This document shows, one piece after another, positions 28,007 through 37,534 of a stretch of DNA of 64,000 bases. The position numbers were made by a program, and so were the translations under genes. A model generated the notes under the pieces. That model did not search any database and was not told the DNA's origin. It saw nothing but the letters and a program-made list of their open reading frames with translations. The first letter of the stretch is position 1. Each line of letters opens with the position of its first letter. This DNA is from Mycobacterium sp. ITM-2016-00316 (GTDB lineage: Bacteria > Actinomycetota > Actinomycetes > Mycobacteriales > Mycobacteriaceae), in assembly GCF_002968335.2 (NCBI RefSeq), contig NZ_CP134398.1:2542001-2606000 (forward strand), read 5' to 3'.

Positions 28007-28549
28007 TCAGGAAATTCCGGAAACTGTCCCGGACACGTCCCAGGCGTGATGGACGATATCGTGCAGGTGGTATACGGCGATGGTGGCGACGGTGAATTCG
28101 CTTCCATTGCTGCGTAATCCACGTCGGTTCCAGCCGTCATCGGATACCCGGTCGTAGCGGTCGGCGACGGCGGCCGCCGCGTCGCACAGTTCGCCGGCGA
28201 CCACCCCGGGATCCTGAGACCCGTAATCGTCGGCGATCGCGGTGGCATCCTGGTCCCAATTCGGGAACAGCGGATCGGGTTCGGTCAGCATCAACTGCAC
28301 GCGGTGATCGAAGATGCGGTGCACGTCCCGGATGTGACAGCCGTATTCCAGGTGCGACCACACCCCGGGCGCCGGACGGACCCGGACGCCGGGTTGCGCC
28401 AGGCGGGTGACCCAGCCCGCGGCGTCACGGCGGATGCGCCCGGCGACGCCGGTGGGGTGCACGGTGGCGGGGTCGAAACCACAGTCCGGGCAGGGCCGGG
28501 TCAGTACCCAGGTCCAGTCCTTGTCGTCGGGGACGATGCCTTCGGTCAC
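28007..28549 (-). CDS. DinB-like metal-binding protein
   Basis: A 180-residue protein with a Cys pair C20-P-D-C23 near the N-terminus and a four-helix-bundle look: 'WSHLEYGCHIRDVHRIFDHR' and 'AVYHLHDIVHHAWD' supply the three or more His expected of a DinB / mycothiol-dependent maleylpyruvate-isomerase-like fold. Such proteins bind a divalent metal and often modify or transfer thiols; function here is unknown. GTG 28549 overlaps the metalloprotease stop by four bases, so the two form an operon. Confidence 0.72.
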   Translation of the reverse strand: MTEGIVPDDKDWTWVLTRPCPDCGFDPATVHPTGVAGRIRRDAAGWVTRLAQPGVRVRPAPGVWSHLEYGCHIRDVHRIFDHRVQLMLTEPDPLFPNWDQDATAIADDYGSQDPGVVAGELCDAAAAVADRYDRVSDDGWNRRGLRSNGSEFTVATIAVYHLHDIVHHAWDVSGTVSGIS

Positions 28550-29442
28550 AATGCGCCGGGGGCGAAGGTGTCACACTGGTTGGGGTCACCGGTCCGGTAA
28601 CCCTGGGTGAACCACTTCTGTCGCTGCTCGGAGGATCCGTGCGTCCAGGCCTCCGGATTCACCCGGCCGGTGGCCTGCTTCTGGATACGGTCATCGCCGA
28701 CCGATGACGCGGCCGAGAGCGCATCGGCAATATCTTTGTCGCTCAACGGTTCCAGGAACGTGACGTCGGTGCCTTCCTGCTTGGTGATGGCCGCGTAGTG
28801 GGCCCACACCCCGGCATAGCAGTCGGCCTGCAGCTCGGTGCGCACCCCGCCGCCGGTGGGGCCCTGCGGATCCTGCTGGGCGCGCCCCAGCACGCCGAGC
28901 AGATTCTGCACATGGTGTCCGAACTCATGAGCGACGACATACTCCTGGGCCAACGGGCCACCGCTGGAACCGAATTGATCGCGCAGGACATCGAAGAAGT
29001 CGGTGTCGAAATAGGCGGTGCGGTCGGCCGGGCAGTAGAACGGACCCACCTCGCTGGTGGCCGGGCCGCAACCGGTATCCACCGACCCGGTGAACAACTG
29101 CACCTGCGGCCGTTGATACCCCTGCAGCTGCTGGGCCCATACGGCGTCCACCGAGTTGCCGGTGGCGATCACCCGGCACTGCACGATCGCATTGGCGTCC
29201 GCGCCGGTCTTGCACTGGTCCAGGTCGAACCCCGGTGCGGAAACCCCTTCGGTGTCATACCCACCGCCCTGGGTCTGCGGCATCACGCTGCCGGGGTCCA
29301 CCCCGAGGAAGAGGGCCACCACGATGATCAACAACCCGCCGAGACCGCCACCGACGGCGATGCCCCGTCCGCCTCCACCGCGTCGCCCGCCGCTGCTCGA
29401 CGTGGTGCTCGTGTCGATCTGCATACCTTCGTTGAAGGTCAT
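28546..29442 (-). CDS. Neutral zinc metallopeptidase, membrane-anchored
   Basis: A 298-residue YpfJ-type metalloprotease (Rv2575-like). After a Gly/Ser-rich N-terminus there is one transmembrane helix at residues 28-48, then an extracytoplasmic domain with 'YVVAHEFGHHVQ' (H172, E173, H176). Downstream 'ELQADCYAGVWAH' is the conserved third-ligand region of the family. The substrate is unknown; an envelope role is likely. ATG 29442 replaces a longer start at 29475, which has no ribosome-binding site. Divergent from the carboxylesterase gene. Confidence 0.86.
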   Translation of the reverse strand: MTFNEGMQIDTSTTSSSGGRRGGGGRGIAVGGGLGGLLIIVVALFLGVDPGSVMPQTQGGGYDTEGVSAPGFDLDQCKTGADANAIVQCRVIATGNSVDAVWAQQLQGYQRPQVQLFTGSVDTGCGPATSEVGPFYCPADRTAYFDTDFFDVLRDQFGSSGGPLAQEYVVAHEFGHHVQNLLGVLGRAQQDPQGPTGGGVRTELQADCYAGVWAHYAAITKQEGTDVTFLEPLSDKDIADALSAASSVGDDRIQKQATGRVNPEAWTHGSSEQRQKWFTQGYRTGDPNQCDTFAPGAL

Positions 29443-29512
29443 CGTTGCCCACCAACCCCATCTGCGTGCCGGCACTCGTCGCCTGGCACAGGCCGGGCTC
29501 AGCTTTCCACAC

Positions 29513-29518
29513 TACGAT
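29513..29518 (+). promoter_or_regulatory. Candidate -10 box for leaderless carboxylesterase transcript
   Basis: TACGAT followed by exactly six bases and GTG 29525, in the 82-base divergent region. Confidence 0.55.
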
Positions 29519-29524
29519 TGCGAG

Positions 29525-31000
29525 GTGCCCCCTGTCGCCGAACTGACGACGATCGTGGAGACGGCGCACGGGCTGCTCCGAGGCACCACCGACGGTGCGG
29601 TGGGAGTCTGGCGCGGCGTCGATTACGCCGAACAACCCGTGGACGCGCTGCGCTTCATGGCGCCCCGCCCGCTGCAGCCGTGGCCGGGGGTGCGCGACGC
29701 CATCGATCACGGCCCGCTGCCGCCGCAGGGTCGCTCGTTCGTGGGCGGCGGCCGCGACGACCCGAAGATTCGGGACGAAGCCTGCCTGACGGTCACCATC
29801 TGGTCACCCGATGTGTCCGCATCGTTGCCCGTGATGGTGTGGATCCCCGGTGGCGCGTTCGTGTATGGCGCCGGTCAACTCCAGCTCTACAACGGCTCCC
29901 GGTTGGCGGCCAACGGCAACGTCGTGGTGGTCAACGTCACCTACCGTCTCGGCGTCTTCGGCGGATTCGAGCTCGGCGATCTCGGGCCCGGTTTCGACGA
30001 CAACCTCTGTCTGCGTGATCAGCTCGCGGCACTGCGCTGGATCCGGGAGAACATCGGGGCGTTCGGCGGGGACGCCGAACAGGTCACGGTGTTCGGTGAA
30101 TCGGCCGGCGCGACCTCGGTGCTTGCGTTGCTGGCCAGCCCGGCCGCCGAGGGCCTGTTCGACCGGGCCATCGCGCAGAGTCCGGCGCTGCCGCTGATCG
30201 CCGACCGGGAGAGCCGGGCACGTCAGTCGCACGCGTTCCTCGCCGAACTCGGCGTCGGCATCGACGAGCTCAAGGCGCTACCCCAGCGCAAGCTGCGCCG
30301 GGCGGCCGGTCAGATCCAGCTGGAGAGCGCGGCCCAGACACCCACCCTGGCCTACGGACTGACCCACGGGGTCGACCTGCTGCCGCTTCACCCGATCGAT
30401 GCGGCGCGGCTGGGGCGGGTAGCCACAACCCCATTGATCATCGGGACCAACAGCCACGAGGCGTCGATGTTCGCCTGGGGCAAGCCACCCATGTTGCCCA
30501 CCACGGCCGCCGGCATCGACGGCTTCTTCGCGCGCCGGGCCCCGCAGGCCAGGGACCGGGTGCTGGCCGCGTACCCGGGATTCCCGCGCAGGCGGGCGTT
30601 GATCGATTTCGGTTCCGATGCCATGTTCGGCGCGCCCACCTGGGCGTTCGCCGATGCCTACAGTGCCGATGCACCCACCCACGTGTACCGCTTCGACCAC
30701 ACCACCTGGACGCTCAAGGCGCTGGGTCTCGGCGCGACACACGGCAGTGAGATCGTGCACATCCAGCACAGCTACGGTTCCTACCTGGGGCGCAAGCTGC
30801 ATCCGCTGGGCCGGCGGGTGCAACCCTCGGTGGGCAGACGGATGCAGCGCACCTGGCTGGACTTCGCCACCGACGGCCGGAGCGTGTGGCCGCGCTATGA
30901 CGCCGAAGCCCGGCGCACCCTGGTGATCCGCTCGACGCGCGATGTCACCGTCGAGGACCCCGATGCGATCCGGCGCGCGGCCTGGGACGGGGTGTACTAG
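29525..31000 (+). CDS. Carboxylesterase family B (LipT-like)
   Basis: A 491-residue alpha/beta-hydrolase of the cholinesterase/carboxylesterase type. The nucleophile elbow is 'FGESAGATS' with Ser193; 'MVWIPGGAFVYGAG' is the oxyanion-hole block; 'THGSEIVHI' gives the catalytic His. No signal peptide. I chose GTG 29525 because it follows a six-base spacer after TACGAT and starts the conserved N-terminus; the frame open from 29156 lies antisense to the protease gene. The stop overlaps the SRPBCC gene by four bases. Confidence 0.88.
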   Translation: MPPVAELTTIVETAHGLLRGTTDGAVGVWRGVDYAEQPVDALRFMAPRPLQPWPGVRDAIDHGPLPPQGRSFVGGGRDDPKIRDEACLTVTIWSPDVSASLPVMVWIPGGAFVYGAGQLQLYNGSRLAANGNVVVVNVTYRLGVFGGFELGDLGPGFDDNLCLRDQLAALRWIRENIGAFGGDAEQVTVFGESAGATSVLALLASPAAEGLFDRAIAQSPALPLIADRESRARQSHAFLAELGVGIDELKALPQRKLRRAAGQIQLESAAQTPTLAYGLTHGVDLLPLHPIDAARLGRVATTPLIIGTNSHEASMFAWGKPPMLPTTAAGIDGFFARRAPQARDRVLAAYPGFPRRRALIDFGSDAMFGAPTWAFADAYSADAPTHVYRFDHTTWTLKALGLGATHGSEIVHIQHSYGSYLGRKLHPLGRRVQPSVGRRMQRTWLDFATDGRSVWPRYDAEARRTLVIRSTRDVTVEDPDAIRRAAWDGVY

Positions 31001-31497
31001 CCGTAATGCCGGTCGGTGTAGCGGCGCAGGTTGTGCAGGAACCGCTGAAACATCCACGCCATCACCGGTTTTCCGGCCGACATGCCCAGCCGGGCGGCGG
31101 TGCCGTTCGGCTTCATCGCCATCACCCAGGTCAGGTGGCACCCGTGCGCGGTCGGCACGATCCAGTAGTCCTCGGCGAAAGCCGCGATGCTGGTCGTCGA
31201 CGCATCGTTGAAGCGAAAGGCCATGTGGCTGTGAGGCTCCCAGGCGAGGAACTCTTCATCGCCGATGATCCCGCCACGCATCGTGACGGTACGGGTGGTG
31301 CCGATGTCATAGGGCTGCGGGCTGGTCCAGGTCACGTCGGTGATCACGCTTGCCCACTGTGGCCACGACCCGGCGTCGGAGAGCACCTCGAACAGCTGCT
31401 CGGGGGTGACGGTCAGGTCGACGGTGCTGACGAAGCGGAACGGGGCATCGGAGATGAAATCCAGGTCGACGCGCTCGCACGGGTACATTTTCGCCAC
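30997..31497 (-). CDS. SRPBCC/polyketide cyclase-like protein
   Basis: A 166-residue START-like protein: 'VSTVDLTVTPEQLFEVLSDAGSWPQWASVITDVTW' is the standard SRPBCC opening, ending in a C-terminal helix 'MFQRFLHNLRRYTDR'. It should bind a hydrophobic ligand in the cavity. GTG 31497 or ATG 31488 are possible starts. Convergent with the carboxylesterase. Function unknown. Confidence 0.8.
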   Translation of the reverse strand: MAKMYPCERVDLDFISDAPFRFVSTVDLTVTPEQLFEVLSDAGSWPQWASVITDVTWTSPQPYDIGTTRTVTMRGGIIGDEEFLAWEPHSHMAFRFNDASTTSIAAFAEDYWIVPTAHGCHLTWVMAMKPNGTAARLGMSAGKPVMAWMFQRFLHNLRRYTDRHYG

Positions 31498-31564
31498 CCG
31501 CTGACCCTAGCCGGGCTCGTGACCAGCCGCGGACTGCGGTCGCTGGTGCCCGCACCCACCCCAT

Positions 31565-31570
31565 TAGACT
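31565..31570 (+). promoter_or_regulatory. Candidate -10 box for aspS
   Basis: TAGACT about 36 bases before GTG 31607. A GAGGAG ribosome-binding site lies between, consistent with a short leader. Confidence 0.4.
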
Positions 31571-31606
31571 GGGCTGTCGTCTCACCCATCGTCATGAGGA
31601 GTTTTT

Positions 31607-33379
31607 GTGCTGCGCAGCCATGCCGCCGGATCGTTACGGTCCACCGACGCCGGTCAGACGGTGACCTTGGCGGGCTGGGTGGCGCGTCGGCGCGACCACG
31701 GCGGTGTCATCTTCATCGACCTGCGCGATGCGTCCGGGACATCTCAGGTCGTCTTCCGGGACGCCGCGGTGCTGGAGCAGGCGCACCGGCTGCGCGCCGA
31801 GTTCTGCGTCGCGGTGACCGGTGTCGTCGAGGTGCGCCCCGAGGGCAACGCGAATACCGACATCGCGACCGGTGACATCGAGGTCAACGCCACCGAGCTG
31901 ACGGTGCTGGGGGAGAGCGCACCGCTGCCGTTCCAGCTCGACGAGACAGCCGGCGAGGAGGCCCGGCTGCGCTACCGCTACCTGGACCTGCGCCGCGAAG
32001 GCCCCGGACAGGCAATCCGGTTGCGGTCCAAGGTGAATGCCGCCGCCCGTGGCGTACTGGCCGAGCACGACTTCGTGGAGATCGAGACCCCGACGCTGAC
32101 CCGCTCGACCCCCGAGGGCGCCCGCGACTTCCTGGTGCCCGCACGTCTGCAGCCCGGCTCGTTCTATGCGTTGCCGCAGAGCCCACAGCTGTTCAAGCAG
32201 CTGCTGATGGTGGCGGGGATGGAGCGCTACTACCAGATCGCACGCTGCTACCGCGACGAGGATTTCCGCGCGGACCGCCAGCCCGAATTCACCCAGCTCG
32301 ACATGGAGCTCAGCTTCGTCGAGGCCGATGACGTCATCGCGATCTCCGAAGAGATCCTCAAGGCGCTGTGGGCGTTGGTGGGCTACGACCTGCCGACGCC
32401 GATCCCGCGGATCAGCTACGCCGACGCGATGCGCCGGTTCGGTTCGGACAAGCCCGATCTGCGCTTTGCGGTCGAACTCGTGGAGTGCACCGAATACTTC
32501 TCCGACACCACCTTCCGGGTCTTCCAGGCCGACTACGTCGGTGCCGTCGTGATGGCGGGCGGGGCGTCCCAGCCGCGCCGCACCCTCGACGGTTGGCAGG
32601 AGTTCGCCAAGCAGCGCGGGCACAAGGGCTTGGCCTACGTACTGGTCGGCGAGGACGGTGCACTGGGTGGCCCGGTCGCCAAGAACCTCACCGACGCCGA
32701 GCGCGACGGACTGGCCGCCCACGTCGGCGCTAAGCCCGGCGACTGCATCTTCTTCGCGGCGGGTTCGGCCAAGGCCGGCCGGGCGCTGCTCGGCGCGACC
32801 CGCATCGAGATCGCCAAGCGCCTGGACCTGATCGATCCGGCCGCCTGGGCGTTCACCTGGGTGGTGGACTGGCCGCTGTTCGAGGCCGCCGACGACGCGA
32901 CGGCCTCCGGCGATGTCGCCGTCGGCTCCGGCGCCTGGACCGCCGTGCACCACGCATTCACCGCGCCCCAGCCGCAGTCCGAGGCCACCTTCGACACCGA
33001 GCCCGGCACCGCACTGGCCAACGCGTACGACATCGTCTGCAACGGCAACGAGATCGGCGGCGGGTCGATCCGTATCCACCGCCGCGACGTTCAGGAGCGG
33101 GTCTTCGCGATGATGGGCATCGATCACGACGAGGCTCAGGACAAGTTCGGATTCCTTTTGGACGCCTTCACCTTCGGCGCCCCGCCGCACGGCGGTATCG
33201 CCTTCGGCTGGGACCGCATCACCGCGCTGCTGGCCGGGGTCGACTCGATTCGTGAGGTCATCGCGTTCCCGAAGTCCGGCGGTGGGGTGGACCCGCTGAC
33301 CGATGCGCCTGCGCCGATCACCGCGCAGCAGCGTAAGGAGGCGGGCATCGACGCCAAGCCCGGCGCCGACGCCAAGTAG
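31607..33379 (+). CDS. aspS: Aspartate--tRNA(Asp/Asn) ligase
   Basis: Class II synthetase of the bacterial type, 590 residues: N-terminal anticodon-binding OB fold ('[23 protein letters not shown]'), motif 2 '[21 protein letters not shown]', a large GAD insertion domain ('[26 protein letters not shown]'), and motif 3 '[16 protein letters not shown]'. Mycobacterial AspRS is non-discriminating and also charges tRNA-Asn, which is then amidated by GatCAB; I infer that here. GTG start with GAGGAG. Conserved neighbour of the hisS region. Confidence 0.95.
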   Translation: MLRSHAAGSLRSTDAGQTVTLAGWVARRRDHGGVIFIDLRDASGTSQVVFRDAAVLEQAHRLRAEFCVAVTGVVEVRPEGNANTDIATGDIEVNATELTVLGESAPLPFQLDETAGEEARLRYRYLDLRREGPGQAIRLRSKVNAAARGVLAEHDFVEIETPTLTRSTPEGARDFLVPARLQPGSFYALPQSPQLFKQLLMVAGMERYYQIARCYRDEDFRADRQPEFTQLDMELSFVEADDVIAISEEILKALWALVGYDLPTPIPRISYADAMRRFGSDKPDLRFAVELVECTEYFSDTTFRVFQADYVGAVVMAGGASQPRRTLDGWQEFAKQRGHKGLAYVLVGEDGALGGPVAKNLTDAERDGLAAHVGAKPGDCIFFAAGSAKAGRALLGATRIEIAKRLDLIDPAAWAFTWVVDWPLFEAADDATASGDVAVGSGAWTAVHHAFTAPQPQSEATFDTEPGTALANAYDIVCNGNEIGGGSIRIHRRDVQERVFAMMGIDHDEAQDKFGFLLDAFTFGAPPHGGIAFGWDRITALLAGVDSIREVIAFPKSGGGVDPLTDAPAPITAQQRKEAGIDAKPGADAK

Positions 33380-33417
33380 TCGTTCGCAAACGCCTGCCGA
33401 CGGGTCCGCGGCGGGGC

Positions 33418-33423
33418 TACGAT
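33418..33423 (+). promoter_or_regulatory. Candidate -10 box for leaderless DUF4436 gene
   Basis: TACGAT, six bases, then GTG 33430. Confidence 0.55.
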
Positions 33424-33429
33424 CCGCGC

Positions 33430-34296
33430 GTGCAGCGCGCGGGGGGTCAGTCGTCACGACGAGTGACGGTGCTGACCTCCGTCGTGATCGTGGCCGTCGT
33501 GTACGTCGCCTCACTCATCGGGTACAGCGTGCTGGAGCAGCCTCCCGCACAGTTCGAGTTCCCGGAGGCCGCGGCGAGCGCGGAGACCGCCGTCATCGTG
33601 CGGCTGCGTCAGGTGGACACATCGGAGAACCGGCTGGTGATCGACGTGCTGGTGCATCCGGGCACGCAGCTGCAGGCCGACCCACCGGACCAGTATGTGG
33701 TCCGGCTGAGCTCGTGGACGGACTCCGGCGAGCTCATCTACCTCCACGACGATCTGGTGGGTAACGAGCACACCACCTCGTTGGTGGCGGTCGGCGACCC
33801 GGACGAGTGGCCGTTCGACAGCTATGTCACCGACACCATCGGCATGCAGCTCTTCGCCGGCAGCGGCGACGATCAGCGCCCGATCGCCGCGCCGATCGTG
33901 GTCGGCGGCGGCGTCAACGGATGGGTCATCGACAGCCGATTGAGCACGGTCGGCTCACCCGGTGCCACCGGGCCGGCCGTGGAGTTCGAGCTGCAGCGCA
34001 CCCGCGAGGCGCTGGTGCTCATCGCCGGCATCCTGCTGGTGCTGCTTGCGCTGCCCGCGGCGGCGCTGTTCGTGGCGATCGAGACCGTCCTCGATCGACG
34101 CAAGCTGCAGCCGCCGTTCATCACCTGGTTCGCGGCGATGCTCTTCGCCGTGGTGCCGTTGCGGAACGTGCTGCCCGGGGCACCACCGGCCGGCGCCTGG
34201 ATCGACCTCGCGGTGGTGGTCTGGGTACTGGTGGCCCTGGCGGCGGCGATGGTGCTGTACATCATTGCGTGGTGGCGACAGACCCGGCCGGAATAG
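33430..34296 (+). CDS. DUF4436 membrane protein
   Basis: A 288-residue protein with an N-terminal helix (residues 13-33), an extracytoplasmic beta-rich domain, and three C-terminal transmembrane segments ('EALVLIAGILLVLLALPAAALFVAI', 'PPFITWFAAMLFAVVPL', 'WIDLAVVVWVLVALAAAMVLYII'). This one-plus-three topology matches DUF4436 proteins of mycobacteria; function unknown. GTG 33430 is leaderless by sequence. It lies between aspS and the nitroreductase-fold gene on the same strand. Confidence 0.8.
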   Translation: MQRAGGQSSRRVTVLTSVVIVAVVYVASLIGYSVLEQPPAQFEFPEAAASAETAVIVRLRQVDTSENRLVIDVLVHPGTQLQADPPDQYVVRLSSWTDSGELIYLHDDLVGNEHTTSLVAVGDPDEWPFDSYVTDTIGMQLFAGSGDDQRPIAAPIVVGGGVNGWVIDSRLSTVGSPGATGPAVEFELQRTREALVLIAGILLVLLALPAAALFVAIETVLDRRKLQPPFITWFAAMLFAVVPLRNVLPGAPPAGAWIDLAVVVWVLVALAAAMVLYIIAWWRQTRPE

Positions 34297-34324
34297 ACGC
34301 CGGGGCGGAAAGGCTGACTTGTTC

Positions 34325-34786
34325 ATGACCGAATCCCAGGACGATCTCGACAAGAGCAAGCTCGTTGCGGACACCGCGGCACTCGACGCTTTCAACCGCG
34401 GCGTGGTCGAGGAGTTCCGCGCCAACGCGGGCAAGGTGGGCGGCCCGTTCGAGGGTGCCACCCTGGTCCTGCTGCACACCGTCGGCGCCAAGTCGGGCCG
34501 GCCGCGGCTCTCACCGCTGGCCTACCTCGAGATCGACGGCAAGGTGCTCATCGTCGGGTCCTATGCCGGTGCGCCGACCCACCCGGCGTGGGTGCACAAT
34601 CTGCGGGCGGAACCGAAGGCGCATATCGAGATCGGCACCGACGCCTATAACGTGACCGCGCGCGAACTGCCCGACGACGAGCGTGACGCGACCTACCCGA
34701 AGATCGTCGCGGTGGCCCCGGTGTTCGCCGAGTACCAGGCCAAGACCTCGCGAGCCATCCCGCTGTTCGAGCTGGTGCGCGCCTGA
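34325..34786 (+). CDS. Deazaflavin (F420)-dependent nitroreductase-fold protein
   Basis: A 153-residue Ddn/Rv3547-family protein. 'LVLLHTVGAKSGRPRLSPLAYLEIDGKVLIVGSYAGAPTHPAWVHNLRAEP' is the recognisable split-barrel F420-binding core. Members reduce quinones or other substrates with F420H2; the substrate here is unknown. ATG 34325 is 28 bases after the DUF4436 stop. It does not overlap its neighbours. Confidence 0.85.
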   Translation: MTESQDDLDKSKLVADTAALDAFNRGVVEEFRANAGKVGGPFEGATLVLLHTVGAKSGRPRLSPLAYLEIDGKVLIVGSYAGAPTHPAWVHNLRAEPKAHIEIGTDAYNVTARELPDDERDATYPKIVAVAPVFAEYQAKTSRAIPLFELVRA

Positions 34787-34871
34787 GTTTGCCGAAGTGC
34801 GGTCGTTGACGGTGTCCTGACCGTACGCTCACCTGCGACTATCGAGCTTGTGTGTGCTGCGGGGAGCTGAC

Positions 34872-36236
34872 ATGGGAAACACCGGTGCGCCGAACACCGT
34901 CGACTACATGGACCACGCGTCCTATGTGGCGCTGCGCGCGCTGCGGCGCGGGCCGGTCGGGCAATCGGTGTGGATCTACGAACGCGGTGTCGACCTGGAC
35001 GGTCTGCGCCGTTTCCAGCGCAACCTGGGACACACCCTGCTGGGCCGCCGGATCGAACGGTCGCCGCTCCCGTTCGGCAGACACCGCTGGGTGCGCAGCG
35101 CCGGACCCGACAGCATCGAGGTGGGCACCGTCGAGCGGGCACGCTGCGAGGTGTGGCAATGGGCCAACGAGCGCGCCAAGATACCGGTCGATCCGGAAAC
35201 CGGGCCGGCCTGGCATCTGGCGGTGCAACCGCTGGCCGGTGGCGCCTCGGCGGTGTCGCTGGTGTTCTCGCACACCATCGCCGACGGCGCCGCGTCCACA
35301 CTGTCGATCGTGTCCGCCGTCGAGGGCCACGCGTGGCAGCTGGGATACCCGGAGCCCGGATCGCGCACTCTCGGCCGGGCGCTGCGTGAGGACCTCGGCG
35401 CCACGGCCCGCTTGCTGCCCGCACTTCCGTCCTCGCTGATCGGGACGGTGCGGCTGCAGCGTCAGCAGGCCGCGGCCAACCCGAAGGCCAAGACGAAGGC
35501 CAAGACGGCGAAGGCCAAGAAACCTGTCGCGACGTCTCGCTCGCGGGAGCCGGTCACCGTGCCGATGGTGGCGGCGAGCGTCGATGTGGAGACCTTCGAT
35601 GCGAAGGTGGCCGAACTCAGCGGCACCCGGAACGCGTTCGTGGCCGCGCTGGCCGCCCGGCTGGGCCACGCCCTGGGCCGGGTGGACGACGACGGGATGG
35701 TGACGCTGATCTTCCCGGTGAGTGAACGCACCGAGAACGACACCCGCGGCAACGCCCTGAATGCCATCACGGTGACCGTGGACCCGGACACCGTGGTCGT
35801 CGATCTCGGGCCGCTGCGCAAGGCCGTCAAGGACGCCCTCATCGGGATGGCGGCGAGCAGGGACGCCATGATGGCGCCGCTCCCGCTGATCCCGTTCGTC
35901 CCCAAGTTCCTGATGGCCACGGTGGAAAAGGCCGTGCTGCAGGAGGGGCAGCCGATCGGCTGCTCCAACGCCGGTGACATGCCACCCGCGCTGAGCCGGA
36001 TCGACGGCACCGAGGCGGACTTCTTCATCGGGCGGATGATCGAGAACGGAGTCACCGAAGCCGCTTTCGCGCGCCGCGGTGGACACCTGGCGCTCGGCGT
36101 CACGATCTCGAGCGGCACCGTGGCGATCAGCATCGCGTCGTGGAAGGTCGGTGGTCCGAACTCGGCGCCGGCCCTCGCGGATGCCGTCGCCGCGGCATTC
36201 GCCGACTTCGGGCTGGCGCCGAAGATCGAATGGTGA
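34872..36236 (+). CDS. WS/DGAT-like condensation-fold acyltransferase, paralogue A
   Basis: A 454-residue protein of the wax-ester synthase/diacylglycerol acyltransferase or PapA-like superfamily. The catalytic motif is S-H134-T-I-A-D138-G, one His rather than the usual HH pair. A lysine/alanine tract near residues 200-215 (AKTKAKTAKAKK) joins the two halves. ATG 34872 has GGGGAG five bases upstream. Closely related in layout to the gene at 38154. Probably transfers an acyl group to an alcohol, but no substrate can be read. Confidence 0.78.
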   Translation: MGNTGAPNTVDYMDHASYVALRALRRGPVGQSVWIYERGVDLDGLRRFQRNLGHTLLGRRIERSPLPFGRHRWVRSAGPDSIEVGTVERARCEVWQWANERAKIPVDPETGPAWHLAVQPLAGGASAVSLVFSHTIADGAASTLSIVSAVEGHAWQLGYPEPGSRTLGRALREDLGATARLLPALPSSLIGTVRLQRQQAAANPKAKTKAKTAKAKKPVATSRSREPVTVPMVAASVDVETFDAKVAELSGTRNAFVAALAARLGHALGRVDDDGMVTLIFPVSERTENDTRGNALNAITVTVDPDTVVVDLGPLRKAVKDALIGMAASRDAMMAPLPLIPFVPKFLMATVEKAVLQEGQPIGCSNAGDMPPALSRIDGTEADFFIGRMIENGVTEAAFARRGGHLALGVTISSGTVAISIASWKVGGPNSAPALADAVAAAFADFGLAPKIEW

Positions 36237-36251
36237 TCGCGCTGAAAATGC

Positions 36252-37436
36252 CTAGAGCCGTTCGATGATGGTGGCGTTGGCCATACCGCCGCCCTCACAC
36301 ATCGTCTGCAGGCCGTAGCGGGCGCCGCGCTGGTGCAGCGCGTTGACGAGGGTGGTCATGATGCGCGCACCGCTGGCCCCCAGCGGGTGGCCGATGGCGA
36401 TGGCGCCGCCATTGGCGTTCACCTTGGCCAGGTCGGCGCCGGTATCGGCGGCCCAGCTGAGCACCACCGGCGCGAACGCCTCGTTCACCTCGAACAGGTC
36501 GATATCGGCCAGCGTCAGTCCCGCGCGTTGCAGCACCTTCTGGGTGGCCGGGATGACGCCGGTCAGCATGTAGAGCGGATCGGAGCCCACCACGGTGGTG
36601 GTGTGGATTCGGGCCAGCGCTCGCAGACCCAGCCGTTTGGCGGTCGCGCCGCTGGTGATCATCACCGCGGCGCTGCCGTCGGACAGCGGCGAGGAGTTGC
36701 CCGGGGTGATCTCCCAGTTGATCTGCGGGAAGCGGGCCGCGTACGCCTCGTGGTAGAACGCCGGCCGCAGACCGGACAGGGTCTCCGCGGTCGTCCCGGG
36801 GCGAATGATCTCATCGGTGCTCAGCCCGGCGATCGGTGCGAGTTCGGCGTCGAACAGGCCGGCCTTGGTGGCGGCCGCCGCCTTCTCGTGGCTGCCCGCG
36901 GAGAACTCGTCGAGCTGGGCCCGCGACAGGTTCCACTTGGCGGCGATCAGTTCGGCGCTGATGCCCTGCGGGACCAGGCCCTCGGGGTAGCGGGCGGCCA
37001 TGTCCAGGCCGAACGGGTCGCTGCCGGGCAGTACCGAGGAGCCCATCGGCACCCGTGACATCGACTCGACGCCGGCCGCGATCACGATGTCGTACGCCCC
37101 GGCGAGCACGCCCTGAGCGGCGAAGCTGATCGCCTGCTGGCTGCTGCCGCACTGCCGGTCCACGGTGGTGCCGGGCACCGACTCGGGAAATCCGGCACCC
37201 AACAGCGCATTACGCGCGATGTTCACCGACTGGTCGCCGACCTGCGTCACCGCTCCGGCGATGACGTCGTCGACCAGGGTGGGGTCGACACCGGTTCGTG
37301 TGATCAGCTCGCGCAGGCTGTGGGCCAGCAGATCGGCCGGCAGCACGCCGTGCAGCGCGCCGTTGGCCTTGCCCTTGCCGACCGGTGTCCGTACCGCGCC
37401 GACGATGACCGCGTCCCGATCTGAGAATCCCGACAT
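36252..37436 (-). CDS. Acetyl-CoA acetyltransferase (thiolase)
   Basis: A 394-residue thiolase. The nucleophile is the Cys in 'DRQCGSSQQAI', the second catalytic Cys in 'CEGGGMANATII', and the His in 'IGHPLGASGARI'. Length and all motifs are standard, so it should degrade 3-ketoacyl-CoA or condense acetyl-CoA. It is divergent from the HxlR regulator, with a candidate operator between them, and sits between the two acyltransferase paralogues. Confidence 0.92.
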   Translation of the reverse strand: MSGFSDRDAVIVGAVRTPVGKGKANGALHGVLPADLLAHSLRELITRTGVDPTLVDDVIAGAVTQVGDQSVNIARNALLGAGFPESVPGTTVDRQCGSSQQAISFAAQGVLAGAYDIVIAAGVESMSRVPMGSSVLPGSDPFGLDMAARYPEGLVPQGISAELIAAKWNLSRAQLDEFSAGSHEKAAAATKAGLFDAELAPIAGLSTDEIIRPGTTAETLSGLRPAFYHEAYAARFPQINWEITPGNSSPLSDGSAAVMITSGATAKRLGLRALARIHTTTVVGSDPLYMLTGVIPATQKVLQRAGLTLADIDLFEVNEAFAPVVLSWAADTGADLAKVNANGGAIAIGHPLGASGARIMTTLVNALHQRGARYGLQTMCEGGGMANATIIERL

Positions 37437-37476
37437 GTCTGCTCCTCGAAAGAACTCGTCGCTGAGTACTGCTCTC

Positions 37477-37505
37477 TATACTTAGATCCAACACCTAGGT
37501 CTAGT
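37477..37505. promoter_or_regulatory. Divergent promoter/operator region between thiolase and HxlR
   Basis: TATACT at 37477-37482 is a good -10 for the HxlR gene. ACTTAGATC (37480-37488) and GGTCTAGT (37498-37505) form an imperfect inverted repeat around CCTAGG. Confidence 0.4.
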
Positions 37506-37534
37506 AACAACAACCCAGCTTCGGAGTGATCTTT

